A stretch of 64,000 nt of DNA from Sequoia sempervirens (GCA_007258455.2 VDFB02047230.1:157798635-157862634); one strand, 5' to 3'. Shown: positions 1 through 12,120, counted from the first letter of the stretch. A program made the numbers and translations. Notes: generated by a model not told the origin, from the sequence alone.

Positions 1-1015
1 TTCATGAAGGAAGCCCAGAGCAAGGGGATTCCACAAAGTCAAATTGGAAAGTGGCTTCGCAGGCACACTTTTAAAGCAACATGTTAATCGACAGATAAAA
101 CATGCCTAGAAACACCAAGAAATCATGCAGGAAAATAGGAAAACAGTCAACAAATTGAAACGCTTTCAAAGGGGCCCCTCAGGAACCCAACGTGAAGAGG
201 GGTCCACTCAAGGGACACACTGTTTGAAAGTGTGAAAGAGACATTTTTTTCTGAAATAAATTCATCATCAATGAATCCTTTCGAAAGATATTCACTTCAT
301 CAAGGAATTCAAAAGGAAGAAGATGCCCCCTCACAAGGGGAAGGTCTAGGCTTATCCCACAGGAGAAGCTACTCGGGAAAGTTCCTAAGTTCTTTCTTTG
401 CAAACCCATGATGAAGGAAACACATTCCGTTAGGGGTCCAAGTTGAGAATGCGATCTTTGAAAAAGCTTGCGAGGATTTTTGAGAAAAGATTTGTTGACA
501 ACGAATGTGTTTCTTGAAAATTGAAATGTTGTGAAAGTGGCATTGTCACATATACGAGGGACAACTCAAGCAAAGAAGAGAGAAAGGTAAATGGGTGAAA
601 GAGAAGTAGCACAAACAATAGGCATAGGGGTGATCTAATATTTTAGGGTGAGAGTTGCTCATAAATATATATGTATAATAATAGTATATAAATGAACTAT
701 CATCAACCCCCTACTATATTAGACCTTGTGAAGAATGGACAAGAAGACAAAGTAAAATAAAAAATGGATCAACATGGAAGGGAAGCCTAAATTCCCCCAA
801 CACTTTGCATCATCCCCAATTTTTTGAATATCATAGCACATAACAAAGGAAGAATGGTGATACAAATAGAAGAAGGTTTATGACACAAAATCATTCCTAT
901 ATCCAAGCACCAACAAGGGTGACAAGGATCATCTAGGAACACATAACACAAGCATAGGGGAACACATCATGACACACACACACTTCTAATCTAAAGATAA
1001 AGAAGGGGCCTCCAC
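1..1015 (-). repeat. Conserved 3' internal region of G1, no recognised product
   Basis: This stretch lies downstream of the accessory ORF in the element's direction and is repeated at about 15909-17008 in unit G2 with frequent single-base changes. Both copies hold short open stretches in several frames, none convincing as a protein. It is best read as the 3' non-coding part of the element between accessory ORF and polypurine tract. Conservation is explained by common descent of the two units; I cannot show coding constraint. Confidence 0.6.
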
Positions 1016-1689
1016 CTAACATTCATCAACCAAGAGGTCATCCACTTTCCAATCTAGATCACTATAAGGGGATGGCAGATGAGCTTGCAGTGGTGGAATA
1101 TTAAGGGGGGTTGCTTTTGACCCACCCACAATAAGGGCTAAGGAAGAAGGCCCCACAAGGTCTTCTCTTCTCGGCTCTTGTGGAGCTATGGTCGACAATT
1201 TCACAAAGATCACCAAAAAATTCAAAACTTCATCCAAAGAGTTAAACATGCACTTTCTAAAAGTTCCATGTCGTACCTCAATGGATAGGGAGGACGACAC
1301 CCAAGATTCACTACTTGGCTCGCCGAGTGACTCAAGGGCGGTGAAAAACTCAGGGGAACCTAGAACTTGCTTTGTCACTAGGACAAAACAAGCTAGCATA
1401 GGACAATCCTTCAAAGAAGGTGGGATCCTCTTATGCCCTCCATTGCCGGAAGGGAAAACCTCTACCTTTTGCTTCGTCAAGGGATGTAAACTCCCACAGA
1501 TGAGGCAAGAGGCATAGAGGAGGAGGAGAAAACCATGATGGACACCACTAAGGTATTTAGCATGTCCACGAGTTTAGGGAATGGTAGGATTTCTAGAAGG
1601 GAAATCAACAGGGGTGGCCCAGCTAAGGGAGCGATACACACTTGCACCTTTTTGGGGTCAAATGCACTCACACTCACAATGGGAGTCAA
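1016..1689 (-). pseudogene. Accessory ORF of G1 (unknown function), frameshifted
   Basis: Two overlapping minus-strand segments (1689-1477 and 1480-1016) form one product of about 220 residues once a single frameshift near 1480 is allowed. The homologous ORF in G2 (17009-17608) reads through the same place without a shift. Both copies share blocks such as FPFPKxVDMLNTLVVS, a Ser/Pro-rich middle, TFxKCMFNSLDEV and KLxTIAPQE. In G1 the C-terminus is DLDWKVDDLLVDEC. I do not recognise a domain. Its place, after protease where RT should begin, suggests an element-specific protein or a diverged gag-pro extension. Ser/Pro richness suggests a largely disordered protein (inference). Confidence 0.5.
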
Positions 1690-1905
1690 AATTGAGACTA
1701 AACACGATTGAACGAAAGTAGAGGGGAGGAAAGAGGAGGATGCATTAGGAGGCCCTAAATCAGGGGTGGTTGTATCACCTTCCCTTCTCTGTAAAGCATC
1801 CTACTCATCTGCTAGATCCTTTTGACAACGCTTGTGCTCACACAAAAGGTGGTTTCTACGACTCTTTGAGCTAGAGGATGGGAGGTGCAAAGGGAAAACA
1901 CGATC

Positions 1906-2359
1906 CTACTCAGTCATAGGGGTGTCCGTTATAGCCGTCTCCGGTGAAGGGACAAATTTTTGAATGGGAGTAGGAGGGAGAAATTGAGAGACAATGGGAG
2001 GACTCATCTCTAGTGCCTCGATGGCAGGCCTCTTCCCATTTACTACTTTAGGAGAAGGAGCAGTGGGAGGTTGTGGAGGCCAAGACATAGAGGATTCCCT
2101 ATAGGCACCCTTTCTTCTACCATACAAGTAGGGCCAAGGTCCAGGAGGCACGGTACAAAGGTATGATATCTTAATCTTAGCTTTGTGCCAAGCAGACACC
2201 ATCAAAATTCTCATGTAAAATCTAGGATTATTCACTCAAAACTTTTCTTCAAAAAGAGGAGTAGAAGAGGCACCCTTAGGATGGGCGAGCCTCTCCTTTC
2301 CCTTTCAAGAAGAGGAGGCAGTTTGCTGCAATGCCAGAAGGGTCAAATTTGACTATCCT
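1906..2359 (-). pseudogene. G1 polyprotein segment between protease and accessory ORF
   Basis: Directly left of the S1 insertion, the minus strand continues the polyprotein frame from the protease segment at 11597-12120. Readable blocks include VKFDPSGIAANCLLFLKGK next to the junction and YLCTVPPGPWPYLYGRRKGA near 2160-2100, followed by a Pro-rich stretch ending at 1906. Further left the frame is broken. The Pro-rich part has no recognised domain. The continuous frame across the insertion is the main support that this belongs to the same gene. Confidence 0.5.
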
Positions 2360-5300
2360 TGTTGGATTATGTAGTCATTGATGTCAAAAGGGAAAATTAG
2401 GCAAAGGAGTTTGTTGGCATGATGACAGAAGATAGATGAGAGAGCAGTGGTCCTAATGGTGAATTGAGCGGCAGATTCATGATGGGTTTTTTAAGAGCAT
2501 TGTAGTCATGTGCTTTGTAGGTCAAGAAAGTGATGGACATCCCCAAAAATTAATTCATTTGATTCTCAAGTGATATTAGGGTTTACAGATAAACCCTAAT
2601 GTGTTTGCAGTCATGGTATCCTCAAAATGTTCTATTTTGATGTTGACCTGGTATCGACAGTTGTCTGTTGCATTAGTTGCAACTTATGTCTTTATAGTTG
2701 TGAGGGTGACCGACCCCTCTGCCTAGAGCTTTAAGGATATACATTACCATTAGTTCAACGAAAGTGAATGGAGTCACGAAGTTCCAAGTTTTCCTAACCT
2801 ATGTTGTAGGGTTCTCAAGTTTCATAACCTCCCAACTTAGCGACTTAGCTAATGGGGTGAAGGAAGGAAGAAGGTTCTCTTTGTTATCACCATGCCGGAA
2901 GTTTTCAAAATTTCACAACCTTTGATAAAAGAGGTTCTTAATTTCATATTTCTAGCGACTAAGTGATGGAGTGATAAGAAGGAAGGAAGCACTCCATGTG
3001 GGACCCAACCATAATGATGATGCAACACGTGGCATGATGGGATTGAGTAAATGGTAATCCGCATCCTTGTTGTTGATTACAAAGCTGTGACATGGTGATG
3101 ACGTGGACATGTGACAAAAACACATGGACCCCACATTGGAATGATGTATTGGGTGTTGTTCTTTTCATCGAAGTGACTTATTCATTTTGAAAGGAGTTTC
3201 ATAGGTTCTCTTTATTGTCGGTGTGTCACGGGTTTTCAAAACTTCGTAACCTTCGACATGAGGTTCTGAGGTTTGGGTTTTTAGTGACTTAGCGATGGGA
3301 GAGTGTGATGCCGACTATGGGACCCAGTAAAGTGAATGTGGCAGTGAGACCCAGTAAGATGAGGATGACATGCGGTGATGGTATAGTTAGAAAGAAAACA
3401 AAAGGATGACACGTGGTAGGAAGCAATAATGGATAGTGACATGTGGTTCCAATATTCCAGTCTTTCATGATGGAGCGATAAGCTAAGTGGGACCTGATAG
3501 GTTGATAAGGACAGGTGGTGACGTGCATAAGGAGATGGTGATTATCAATTGAATGATCGTGCAATTCACATCCTTTTTATGAATTGTGTGGTAGTGAGAT
3601 AAAATGGTGAACCCCACATATGGCAAGTGATGTATGAAGGAGACTAGCGACGAAGATCAAAAGGCAGAAGATCCATCGGTCAAGATGAAAGGATTTGAAG
3701 AAGGTTGATCTGATGATCATGATTTAAGGTTATTGCAATGCACTATGTAATCATGAAGGTTATGTGATCAACAATGGATATCAAAAAGTGATTGATCCAA
3801 TGGTGATCATCAATCGATGTAGATTGACGGTGCATGGTCAAAGGTATTTGATCTAATGGAAAAGTTTAAAGATATGATGATGAATGAGAGTATATGGATC
3901 GTGGCACGAAGAAGATTGATGGCCCAGATTTGAATACAATAATCACAAAAGGCTAACTTAGTGTGAAGAAGGTTTCAAATGGTAACTAACATAGAAAGAG
4001 GAGTTAATTGGTCTACTTGCACCAAGCGACCAATTAAATGATGATTTGATCTTCAAGATAGTGGAATAGATTGCAGAGGTGTTTGAGATTGAATCAGATT
4101 GATTGAACAGGAGAACACATTTAATACATATCTGATTCGAGGGTTTCATGGGTTGTGATTCTTAAAAAACATTCTGAGAAAAAATTTAATGTTGTGAGGT
4201 TTGATGCATAGGTATGGTGTAGAGAAATATGTGGTAAACCCTAACAGGTGATTGAGATAAAATTAGATTGGGTGAACAGAAGAATGCATTGAATACATAA
4301 TTAGATTTTAGGGTTCAACAGAGAGAATGAGGAAAATTCTCTGTAATTGAATTAAATGTGGAATCGTCTCAATGTAGAGGTAGAGTGATAATGAAGATAT
4401 CTGATAGACCCTATCAAATGAATTAATGATGAGCTAGATGATGGTGTGTAGCTCGATGTACAAGTAGCTTGTTGGTGAAGTTAGTATATGAAGAAAACCC
4501 TAATAGTAAGCTAGAGATGATCTAGACAGTTGAGAGAATCTCAAGGTAGAGGTTGTTGGTCAGTGGAGAAAGAAGACAATAAGATATTGTTGAAGTAAGA
4601 GGTTTGATGTAAGTATGCACATATAGAGAGAACAACCTACAATTTTATGTAGTGCTAAATAGAGTGACATCTTGCTAAGTATGATACAAAGATAGTCAAA
4701 GTGGGATGATGTAGTAAGTCTGCAAGCAAGAGAGAGTGAATTGTAGTAGACAGTGAATGCATTTAAAAAGTTCTAGACTGTAATACATAACATCCTCTAG
4801 ATATTTGCATTCATGGTGAAGAGGTGTATTATAGCCAGATAGAAAAATAATTATTCTATGCATATAGGAGAGTGCAGAGCAGAGTTGTGTTGTTGAGTGT
4901 GTAGCTTCAGTAGCATAAAGTAAGTTGCAATAAGTGCAACAATGTATTATATGTATTGATGTATCTCAGGTTTTGTAGAACCAAGTCTATGCATATTTGA
5001 GATTGTTCTTATTATATTGAGTTGTGGCTTAGAACAGGGGATTGTAGTCTCCTTGAAGTTGTGAATTCTAAATTAGGGTGTTGTTGCATCCTTTGGTTGT
5101 AACCCTAAAAGCATTGTAACAGAGATTTGGATTGTGACCCTAGATTTGAGCAATAGACTCAAGAAAGCTTTGTCACCGTGGTTTTTCCCATATCGGGTTT
5201 TCCACGTATATCTGGTGTTATGTGATGTTTTTGTGTGCATGCATATTTATATATCACATGTTTAATAATTTCACATTAAGGGTTAAAGAAAGTAGTCTAC

Positions 5301-5375
5301 ACAAAAGGTTTTAAGAAATAAATTTTTAATATCGACTTATTCACCCCCCTCTCAATAGATCATTGTGTTCCAAAA
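2360..5375 (+). repeat. S1 5' LTR (about 3.0 kb)
   Basis: It starts TGTTGGATTATG and ends TTCCAAAA just before ATTGGTATCAGAGC. It matches 8578-11591 along its whole length, with scattered substitutions and small indels. No long ORF is convincing; short minus-strand ORFs are not preserved as protein. The end probably derives from a CA-type terminus (TTCCAACA-like), since 5' and 3' copies differ there. A pyrimidine stretch with CCCCCCTCTCA lies 25-35 bases from the end, as in other Copia LTRs of this window. Confidence 0.9.
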
Positions 5376-5377
5376 AT

Positions 5378-5389
5378 TGGTATCAGAGC
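5378..5389 (+). other. S1 primer-binding site (initiator Met tRNA type)
   Basis: TGGTATCAGAGC is the usual plant Copia primer site, complementary to the 3' end of initiator methionyl tRNA. It lies two bases after the LTR end and marks the plus orientation of the element. Confidence 0.92.
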
Positions 5390-5447
5390 CCTAGGTTCCC
5401 TAGGAGAAGCTTAATCAGATTGTTTAGATCTTGGTAGAGTGAACACA

Positions 5448-7254
5448 ATGGTTAGTCAGGAAAGTTTACTTGCATATGATGGCCCTATCTTTGATGGATC
5501 AAAATATATTTTTTGGAGCTCATTAATGGAAGGATATTTGGGGTCCATAGGATATGATGTTTGGATGTCGATTGAAAATGGATATACAATTCTTTCTATA
5601 TCTCCAATAACTGATGCTGAAAAGAAGGTATATGAGGATAATGCTACAACAAGAGATATAATTCTTCATGGACTGTCAAGTTCTATTTTGCTTAAAATTC
5701 ATGCATTTTCAAACAACACATGAAGTATGGAACAAGTTGAAGAGAATGTATGAAGAGGATGGTAAAGAATAAATGAAGGAATTGACTCAGAAATATGAAA
5801 GTGAATCTAAAAGTCTTGAGACAAGTGAAGATGAGAAATCTACAAATTGGTTCTCAAGTGAAGCTATAACAAGAGGTTATGAAGAAGAAACATCTACTTC
5901 AAGATCTGAGATGACTCATGAAGAGGAAGTTGAGTTCATCAAGAGATTGAGAAAAGGATCTAGAAAATGTAGAGATAAATATGCTTATCTTTCTTATGAA
6001 TGTGTTCATAATAATATTGATAACTCCAAGCAAGAAAATAGTAGTAAGCAATTTGATAAGAAGAATCTGCACACAAATGAAGACAGTGGATCAACTGATG
6101 TAAATGGTAGATCAAATGATGAACATGGAAGTTTCTATGGGTGTGATCCATTTGGAATGACCTTTGATGAAGAGGGTGAGAGTTCGAATAAAGAAGAAGT
6201 TGAAACCTTCAGTGAAGAAGAAAAAGTGGACCTTGAAGGAAAACTTATTTGTGCTCTAAATGAGACTAAAAGTTTGAAGAAAGAGAATGAAGAAAAAAAT
6301 TTGCACTCTCAGAATAGGATGGATAGATTGAATAAGATCCTTGAAGACTCTAATCAGATGGTGATCAGTTTGAAGACATAATTAGAAGAGGCTAAGAGGA
6401 TAGAAGATGTATTTAAATATGAACTACAATCTAAATCTAATGTGTGCATGAAGCTAGAAGCAGAGATAGTTGCTCTGAGAAGAGATTTGGAGAAAGTCAA
6501 GGAACATATTGGAAAAGGCCTAAAGCTGAAAGGTGTCTCTGAGACATTAGATGAACTAATAAAATCACAAAAGCCATCTAAACCTAAGGAGAAGGTTGGC
6601 CTTGGATTTGAGAAAGGAATGAGTTCCCCCACCGGTACTTCTACAAACTTATATGATAGATTTAGAGTAGAAGAAAGATGATGCAAAAAGAATGAGAAAT
6701 CCTGCATGAGTTGCTCCAAAGAAAATACCTTTGGAAATGGAAGGTCGGAAAAAGGCACTACTAGAGTGAAGAAAGGAAAAGAAAAGAAGAAGCCTACTGC
6801 AAACAAGAAAAAAAGTAATTATTTGATTCCTAATTATCAAAAGAAGATGGCCGCAATAGATAAGGTGGAGAAATCAATTTCTAAAAAAATGAAAAAGAAG
6901 TAGCATATTAAGGGAGCTAACAAAAAAATGGTTACAAGGATGAGATACATGAAGAAGAAAAGAAAAATAAGACCTCCTCATCCTATTTAGAGGAATGCTA
7001 TGACTAGGTACTCCCCATGTTTTAATGGTTATTGTTATACCTATAATCAGTTTGGTCATAGGGCTAGAGAATGTAGAGCAGTGCCTAGTAGGAGCAGAAA
7101 ACATCTGCATATGAATTCATTTGCTCCTATTGTAGACATGGGCGTGATGTGTTTTAACTGCCACAATTTTGGTCACTTTGTGAAACATTGTAAAATGAAT
7201 CATGTGAGACCAAAAGCACATAGTGAGAAAAGGAATATGTCCCCCACTTGGTGA
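5448..7254 (+). pseudogene. gag: S1 gag, decayed and internally shortened
   Basis: The ATG at 5448 begins the nucleocapsid/gag protein. The N-terminal block around 5475-5600 (GPIFDGSKYIFWSSLMEGYL, then a GYDVW block) matches the Copia gag N-terminal domain. A frameshift lies near 5700-5716; after it one frame runs to 7254 with stops near 5770 (TAA), 6379 (TAA), 6680 (TGA), 6901 (TAG) and 6988 (TAG). The central part of the usual UBN2-type domain seems missing: the frame passes quickly from HEVWNKLKRMYEED to a Glu/Ser-rich stretch. A coiled coil covers about 6180-6540, followed by the Sirevirus-like DELIKSQ block and two knuckles: CYTYNQFGHRARECR (second Cys lost) and CFNCHNFGHFVKHC (intact). 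Confidence 0.8.
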
Positions 7255-8562
7255 ACAATGGTTCACATATTTTAGAGAGGAACGCTGGTCAAATAGAGAA
7301 AAAGGAAAAGAAGGTTTGGAGAGAGAAAGATTGGCAGGAAATGCTTCATGAGGTTGCTTCAGCCTCACATCACTAATTTTTAGTGATGGGGCATGAGTCC
7401 AAGGGGAGCTAAATTGGTGTTTCATTCATCTTTGGAAATGAAGAAGGAGAGATCAAGTCAGGTAAAATATGTTTTACAAATTTCTAATGACTTGATGGTT
7501 GCAAATTTATGGTCACATTCTTGCTCCTTGAAATGCATGTCAAGGTGTAATAAAATTAGCAGATGGTGGAGAGTTTGCTGCAGAAATTGATATCAACCAT
7601 TGGTATCAATTATTGAAGAAAAGGTAGTGTAGATGCTCTGTCAAGAGAAATGCTTCTTTCCTGCGAGAGGAAGATTTATGGCTAAGAGGAAACTATTATG
7701 TGTGGATTGTTTTTAAATTGGTACCAGACCATTATAAATTTGTTCAAAATAGTCTAGTTGGTACAAAGCCCAAAAGGAAGCAAATGGTCGATTTTGTTGA
7801 GAAGAAAATGTTGCATGATCTAAGGGGGAGCTGCTATAGGTATCAAATCAATGTTATACTTTATATAGTGTAGTCCAGGATATCAATTCATACATAGCAT
7901 AAAGTGAACACATTCACAATTGGTATCAGAATGATAATCGGTATCAGGACATGATATCATCAATTGGTGTCAATTATATGATTCAATTGGCACAAAGCAT
8001 GAATTAAAATATCTATAATTGATATCAGACCTGATTGGCACTGAGTATATAATGGAACTTCAACTGGCATCAAATTTTTTTTATTGATATAGAGAAGTTG
8101 AAGCATATGGTATTGTCATTGTAGTAAAAAGGTCCAACGCAACAATTAGTAAAAAAGAATGTTTTCAATTGGTATCAATCAAAGGGGGAGCTAAGTCCAT
8201 TTGCCATGCTAAGAAGAAGTGAAGATTGCAACAGTATGGTGATCTGAGATAGTGAAGAGGAGAAAGGATGAGCAAAGGAGAAGTAATGTCCAAGGAGGAT
8301 ATTAGAATACAACTAGACTCTTTGCACTACTTGTCAATGGAGAAGAATACTTTCAAGAGGGGTGATCCCTTTTCATTGATGTCAAAGGGGGAGAAAGTCA
8401 TGCAAATGCTCAAGTATCTGAGAAAGATCAAAAAAGTCATGCAAATGCTCAAAGAGGAGCATTGGAGGAAGAAGTAATAGAAGTTGAAAGTAAAGATGAT
8501 ACATGTACAAATGTTGAATTGATTAATTGGTATCATTGAGAATTTAATTTTTTCCATCAATG
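7255..8562 (+). other. S1 3' internal non-coding region with PBS-like and polypurine-like motifs
   Basis: The sequence runs from the gag stop straight to the 3' LTR without pol. It contains many degenerate copies of (A)TTGGTATCA, for example near 7598, 7917, 7937, 8167 and 8525, with further variants between them. It also has polypurine-like AAGGGGGAG motifs near 7401, 7822, 8179 and 8384. A 39-bp tandem duplication sits at 8394-8452 (core AAAGTCATGCAAATGCTCAA). Short ORFs here (for example 8268-8477) show no family signature. Repeated polypurine motifs before the 3' LTR are known for Sireviruses; the primer-site-like series is not something I know from them. Confidence 0.65.
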
Positions 8563-8577
8563 AAAAAGGGAGGAGAT
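8563..8577 (+). other. S1 polypurine tract
   Basis: AAAAAGGGAGGAGAT stands immediately before the 3' LTR start and would prime plus-strand DNA synthesis. The equivalent tract in S2 is AAAAAGGGGGAGAT. Confidence 0.85.
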
Positions 8578-11500
8578 TATTGGATTATGTTGTCATTGAT
8601 GTCAAAAGGGGAAATTAGGCAAAGGAGTTTGTTGGCATGATGACAGAAGATGGATGAGATAGCAGTGGTCCTAATGGCAAATTTAATGACAAATTCATGA
8701 TGGGTTTTTCAAGAGCATTCTAGTCATGTGCTTTGCAAGTCAAGAAAGTGATGGATGTTCCCAAAAATGAATTAATTCTATTCTCAGGTGATATTAGGGC
8801 TTATAGATAAACCCTAATATGTTTGCAATCATGGTGTCCTCAAAAATTTCTACTTTGATGTTGACCTAGTATCAACGATTGTCTATTGCATTAGTCTCAA
8901 CTTATGTCTTTATAGTCGTGAGGGTGACCGACCCCTCTGCCTAGAGCTTTAAGGATATGCATTACCATTAGTTTAGCGAAAGTGAATGGAGACGCAGAAT
9001 TCCAATTTTTCCTAACCTATGTCATGAGGTTCTCAAATTTCATAACCTCCCAACTTAGTGACTTAGCTAATGGTGTGAAGGAAGGAAGAAGGCTCTCTTT
9101 GTTATCAACATGTCATGGGTTTTCAAAAGCTCACAACCTTTGACAAAAGAAGTTCTTAAGTTCGGATTTATGGTGACTAAGCAATGGATCGATAAGAAGG
9201 AAGGAAGCACTCCATGTGGGACCCTACCATAATGACGATGCAAACACGTGGCATGATGGGATTGAGTAAATGGTAATCCACATCCTTGCTGTGGATTATA
9301 GAGATGTGACATGGTGATGATGTGGAAATGTGACGACAGCATGTGGACCCCACATTGGAATGATGTATTGGGTGTTGTAGTTTTCATCAAAGTGACTTAG
9401 TCATTTTGAAAGGAGTTTCATAGGTTCTCTTTATTGTCGGCGTGTCGTGGGTTTTCAGAACAATGTAACCTCCGACATGAGGTTCTAAGATTTAGGTTTT
9501 TAGCGACTTAGCAATGGGGGAGTGTGATGCTAACTATGGGACCCAATAAAGTGAACATGGCAGTGAGACCCGATAAGATGAGGATGGCGTGCGTTGACGG
9601 TATAGTTAAAAAGTGAATGAAAGGATGACACATGGCAAGAAGCAATAATGGGTAGTGGCATGTGGTTCCAATGTTCCAGTATTTTGTGATGGAGCAATAA
9701 GCTAAGTGGGACCTAATAGGTTGATAAGGACAGGTGGTGATGTGTATAAGTAGATGACGATTATCGATTGGATGATCATGCAATTCACAACCTTTTTGTG
9801 AATAGTGTGGTAATGAGCTAGAATGGTGTACCCCGCATATGGAAAGAAATGTATGAAGGAGATTGGTGATGAAGATCAAAACACAAAAGATCCATCGGTC
9901 AAGATGGAAGGATTTGAAGAAGGTTGATCTGATGATCATGATTTAAGATTATTGCGATGCATTATGTGATTGCAATGGTTATGTGATTGACAATGGAGAT
10001 CAAAAGGTGATTGATCCAATGGTGATCATTAGTCAGTGGAGATCAACAGTGCATGGTTAAAGGTATTTGATTTGACAAAAAAAAAGATATGATGATGAAC
10101 GAGAGCCAATGGATCATGGTGCGAAGAAGATTGACTGCCCAAATTTGAATGCAGTAATCACAAATGGCCAACTCAATGTGAAGAAGGTTTCGAGTGTTAA
10201 TCGACACAAAAAAAGGAGTTAATTGGTCTAGCTACACCAAGCGACCAATTAAATGAATATTTGATCTTCAAGGCAGCAAAACAAATTACAAAGGTGATCA
10301 AGATTGAATTAGATCAATTGAATAGGAGAAAACATTTAATACATATTTGATTCTAGGGTTTCATGAGTTGCTATTCTTAGCAAACCTTCTAAGATGGAAT
10401 TTAATGTTTTGAGGCTTGATGCATAGGTATGGTGTAGAGCAATATATGTGGTAAACCCTAATAGGTGATTGAGATAAAATAAGAGTGGATGAATAGAAGA
10501 ATGCATTGAATGCATAATTAGATTTTAGGGTTCAATAGAGAGAATGGGGAAAATTCTCTGTAATTGAATTAAATGTGGAATCGTCTCAATGCAGACAAAA
10601 AGTGAAAATGAAGATATATGATAGACCCTATCAGATGAATTAATGATGAGATAGATGATGGCGTGTAGCTCAATGTACAGGTAGCTTGTTGGTGAAGTCA
10701 GTATATGAAGAAAACCCTAATAGTAAGTTGGAGATGATCTGGACAGTTGAGAGAATATCAAGGTAGAGATTGCAAATTAGTGGAGAAAGAAGACAATTAG
10801 ATATTGTTGAAGTAAGAGGTCTGCTATAAGTATGCACATATAGAGAGAACAACCTGTAGTTGTATGTAATGCTAAATAAAGTGACATCTTGCTAAGTATG
10901 TTGCAGAGATAGGCAAAGTGGGATGATGGAGTAAGTATACAAGCAAGAGAGAGTGAAGTGTAGTAGACAATGAGTGCATTTGAAAAGTCCTAGACTATAA
11001 TACAAAACATCCTCTAGATGTTTTCATTGATGGTGAAGAGGTGTACTGTAGCCATATACAACAATAATTGTTCTATGTGTAGAGGAGAGTGCAAAGAAGA
11101 GGTGTGTTGCTGAGTGTGTAGCTTTAGTAGCATAAAATAAGTTGCAGTAAGTGCAACAATGTATTGTATGTATTGATGCACCTTAGGTTTTGTAGAACCA
11201 ATTCTATGCATATTTGAGATTGTTCCTATTATATTGAGTTGTGGCTCAGAATAGGGGATTGTAGTCTTCTTGAATTTGTGGCTTATAAATTGGGGTGTTG
11301 TTACATCCTTGGGTTGTAACCCTAAAAATGTTGTAACAAAGATTTGGATTGTGACCTTAGATTTGAGCAGTAGACTCAAGCAGGTTTTTTCACCATGGTT
11401 TTTCCCATATCGGGTTTTCCATGTATATTTGGTGTTATGTGATATTTTTTTGTGCATGCATATTTCTAGATCACATGATTAATATCTACAAATTAAGGGT

Positions 11501-11591
11501 TAAAGAAAGTAGTCTACACAAAAGGTTTTAAGAGCTAAATTTTTAATATCTACTAATTCACCCCCTCTTAGTAGATCATTGTGTTCCAGTA
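8578..11591 (+). repeat. S1 3' LTR (about 3.0 kb)
   Basis: It is the full-length partner of 2360-5375. It begins TATTGGATTATG (TG changed to TA by one transition) and ends TTCCAGTA before the target copy GTCCT. The number of differences from the 5' LTR shows an old insertion; I did not compute a percentage. Confidence 0.9.
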
Positions 11592-11596
11592 GTCCT

Positions 11597-12120
11597 TTTC
11601 CCTCGGTCTTATACTTCACATAATTTCGGTAAAGTAGGTTTGTCCTTGGAGGAAGCAGACCAACTATGGTGGGCCAAAAATTATCCAATGAGTAGCCCCC
11701 ATGGGACACCAATGGCTGGTATCTAGTGTCATGTACAATGTGCACAACACCGTCATGGGAGAATTTAAGAAATTTATGAATAAAATAAGTGATTCCATTC
11801 ATGAAAGCTAGCCAACATATGCCTAACTTCACTCTGAACAAATCAGATTATGGGATAACATCAAAGGTTGTGTTCAAAACCCTAGGTCCAACTAGGATGG
11901 AAAGAGTTATTGAGCCATACAACTTGAGAGAGAGGCCATTGTGCATATGAATGGTAGATTTTATTTCTTCATACTCCTCTCTTTGCAATGAATTTAGCCA
12001 CAACGTCTCCTCGGTAATGAAATTCACTTGACTCACAGGATCAACTAAGACCCCTCTCACAATGTTCCCATTGAGACGAGAAGGAATGTAGAGGGGAGAG
12101 GGATTGTTGTTCAAGTGCAA
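11597..12120 (-). pseudogene. G1 aspartic protease region
   Basis: On the minus strand, 12120-11848 contains VRGVLVDPVSQVNFITEE, the active-site neighbourhood of a retropepsin; the expected Asp-Thr/Ser-Gly triad reads DPV here, so the Gly position is changed. The second segment, 11841 downward, reads FRVKLGICWLAFMNGI (normally LGIPWL), then a stretch ending YVKYKTEGKG at the S1 junction. Together they match gag-pro of plant Gypsy elements. The protein would cleave the polyprotein during particle maturation, but this copy is not functional. An in-frame stop separates the two segments. Confidence 0.65.

Larger units (their letters stand above)
2360..11591 (+). mobile_element. S1: Sirevirus-like Copia element, gag-only, with about 3-kb LTRs
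   Basis: Two direct repeats of about 3015 bp (2360-5375 and 8578-11591) enclose only about 3.2 kb of internal DNA. An initiator-Met-type primer site follows the left LTR and a polypurine tract precedes the right one. The only recognisable gene is gag; there is no protease, integrase or RT. The gag N-terminus, coiled coil and paired CCHC knuckles, plus several polypurine-like motifs before the 3' LTR, fit the Sirevirus branch of Copia. LTRs of that branch are usually nearer 1 kb, so these are unusually long. It is inserted in G1; flanks ATCCT (2355-2359) and GTCCT (11592-11596) look like a target duplication with one change. Confidence 0.88.

Noticed and set aside
1188..1517. Plus-strand ORF of 109 codons opposite the G1 accessory ORF
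   Set aside because: Frame is not kept in G2 over the same length, while the minus-strand frame is; treated as a shadow.
5378..5389. tRNA-Met-like sequences as tRNA genes
   Set aside because: Only the short complement of the tRNA 3' end is present, at LTR edges; there is no cloverleaf.
8268..8477. Small Lys-rich ORF before the S1 3' LTR as a gene
   Set aside because: It overlaps the 39-bp tandem repeat and polypurine-like motifs and has no family signature.
7590..8550. Repeated GGTATCA words as a CRISPR-like array
   Set aside because: Spacing is irregular, copies are degenerate, and the context is a plant retroelement.
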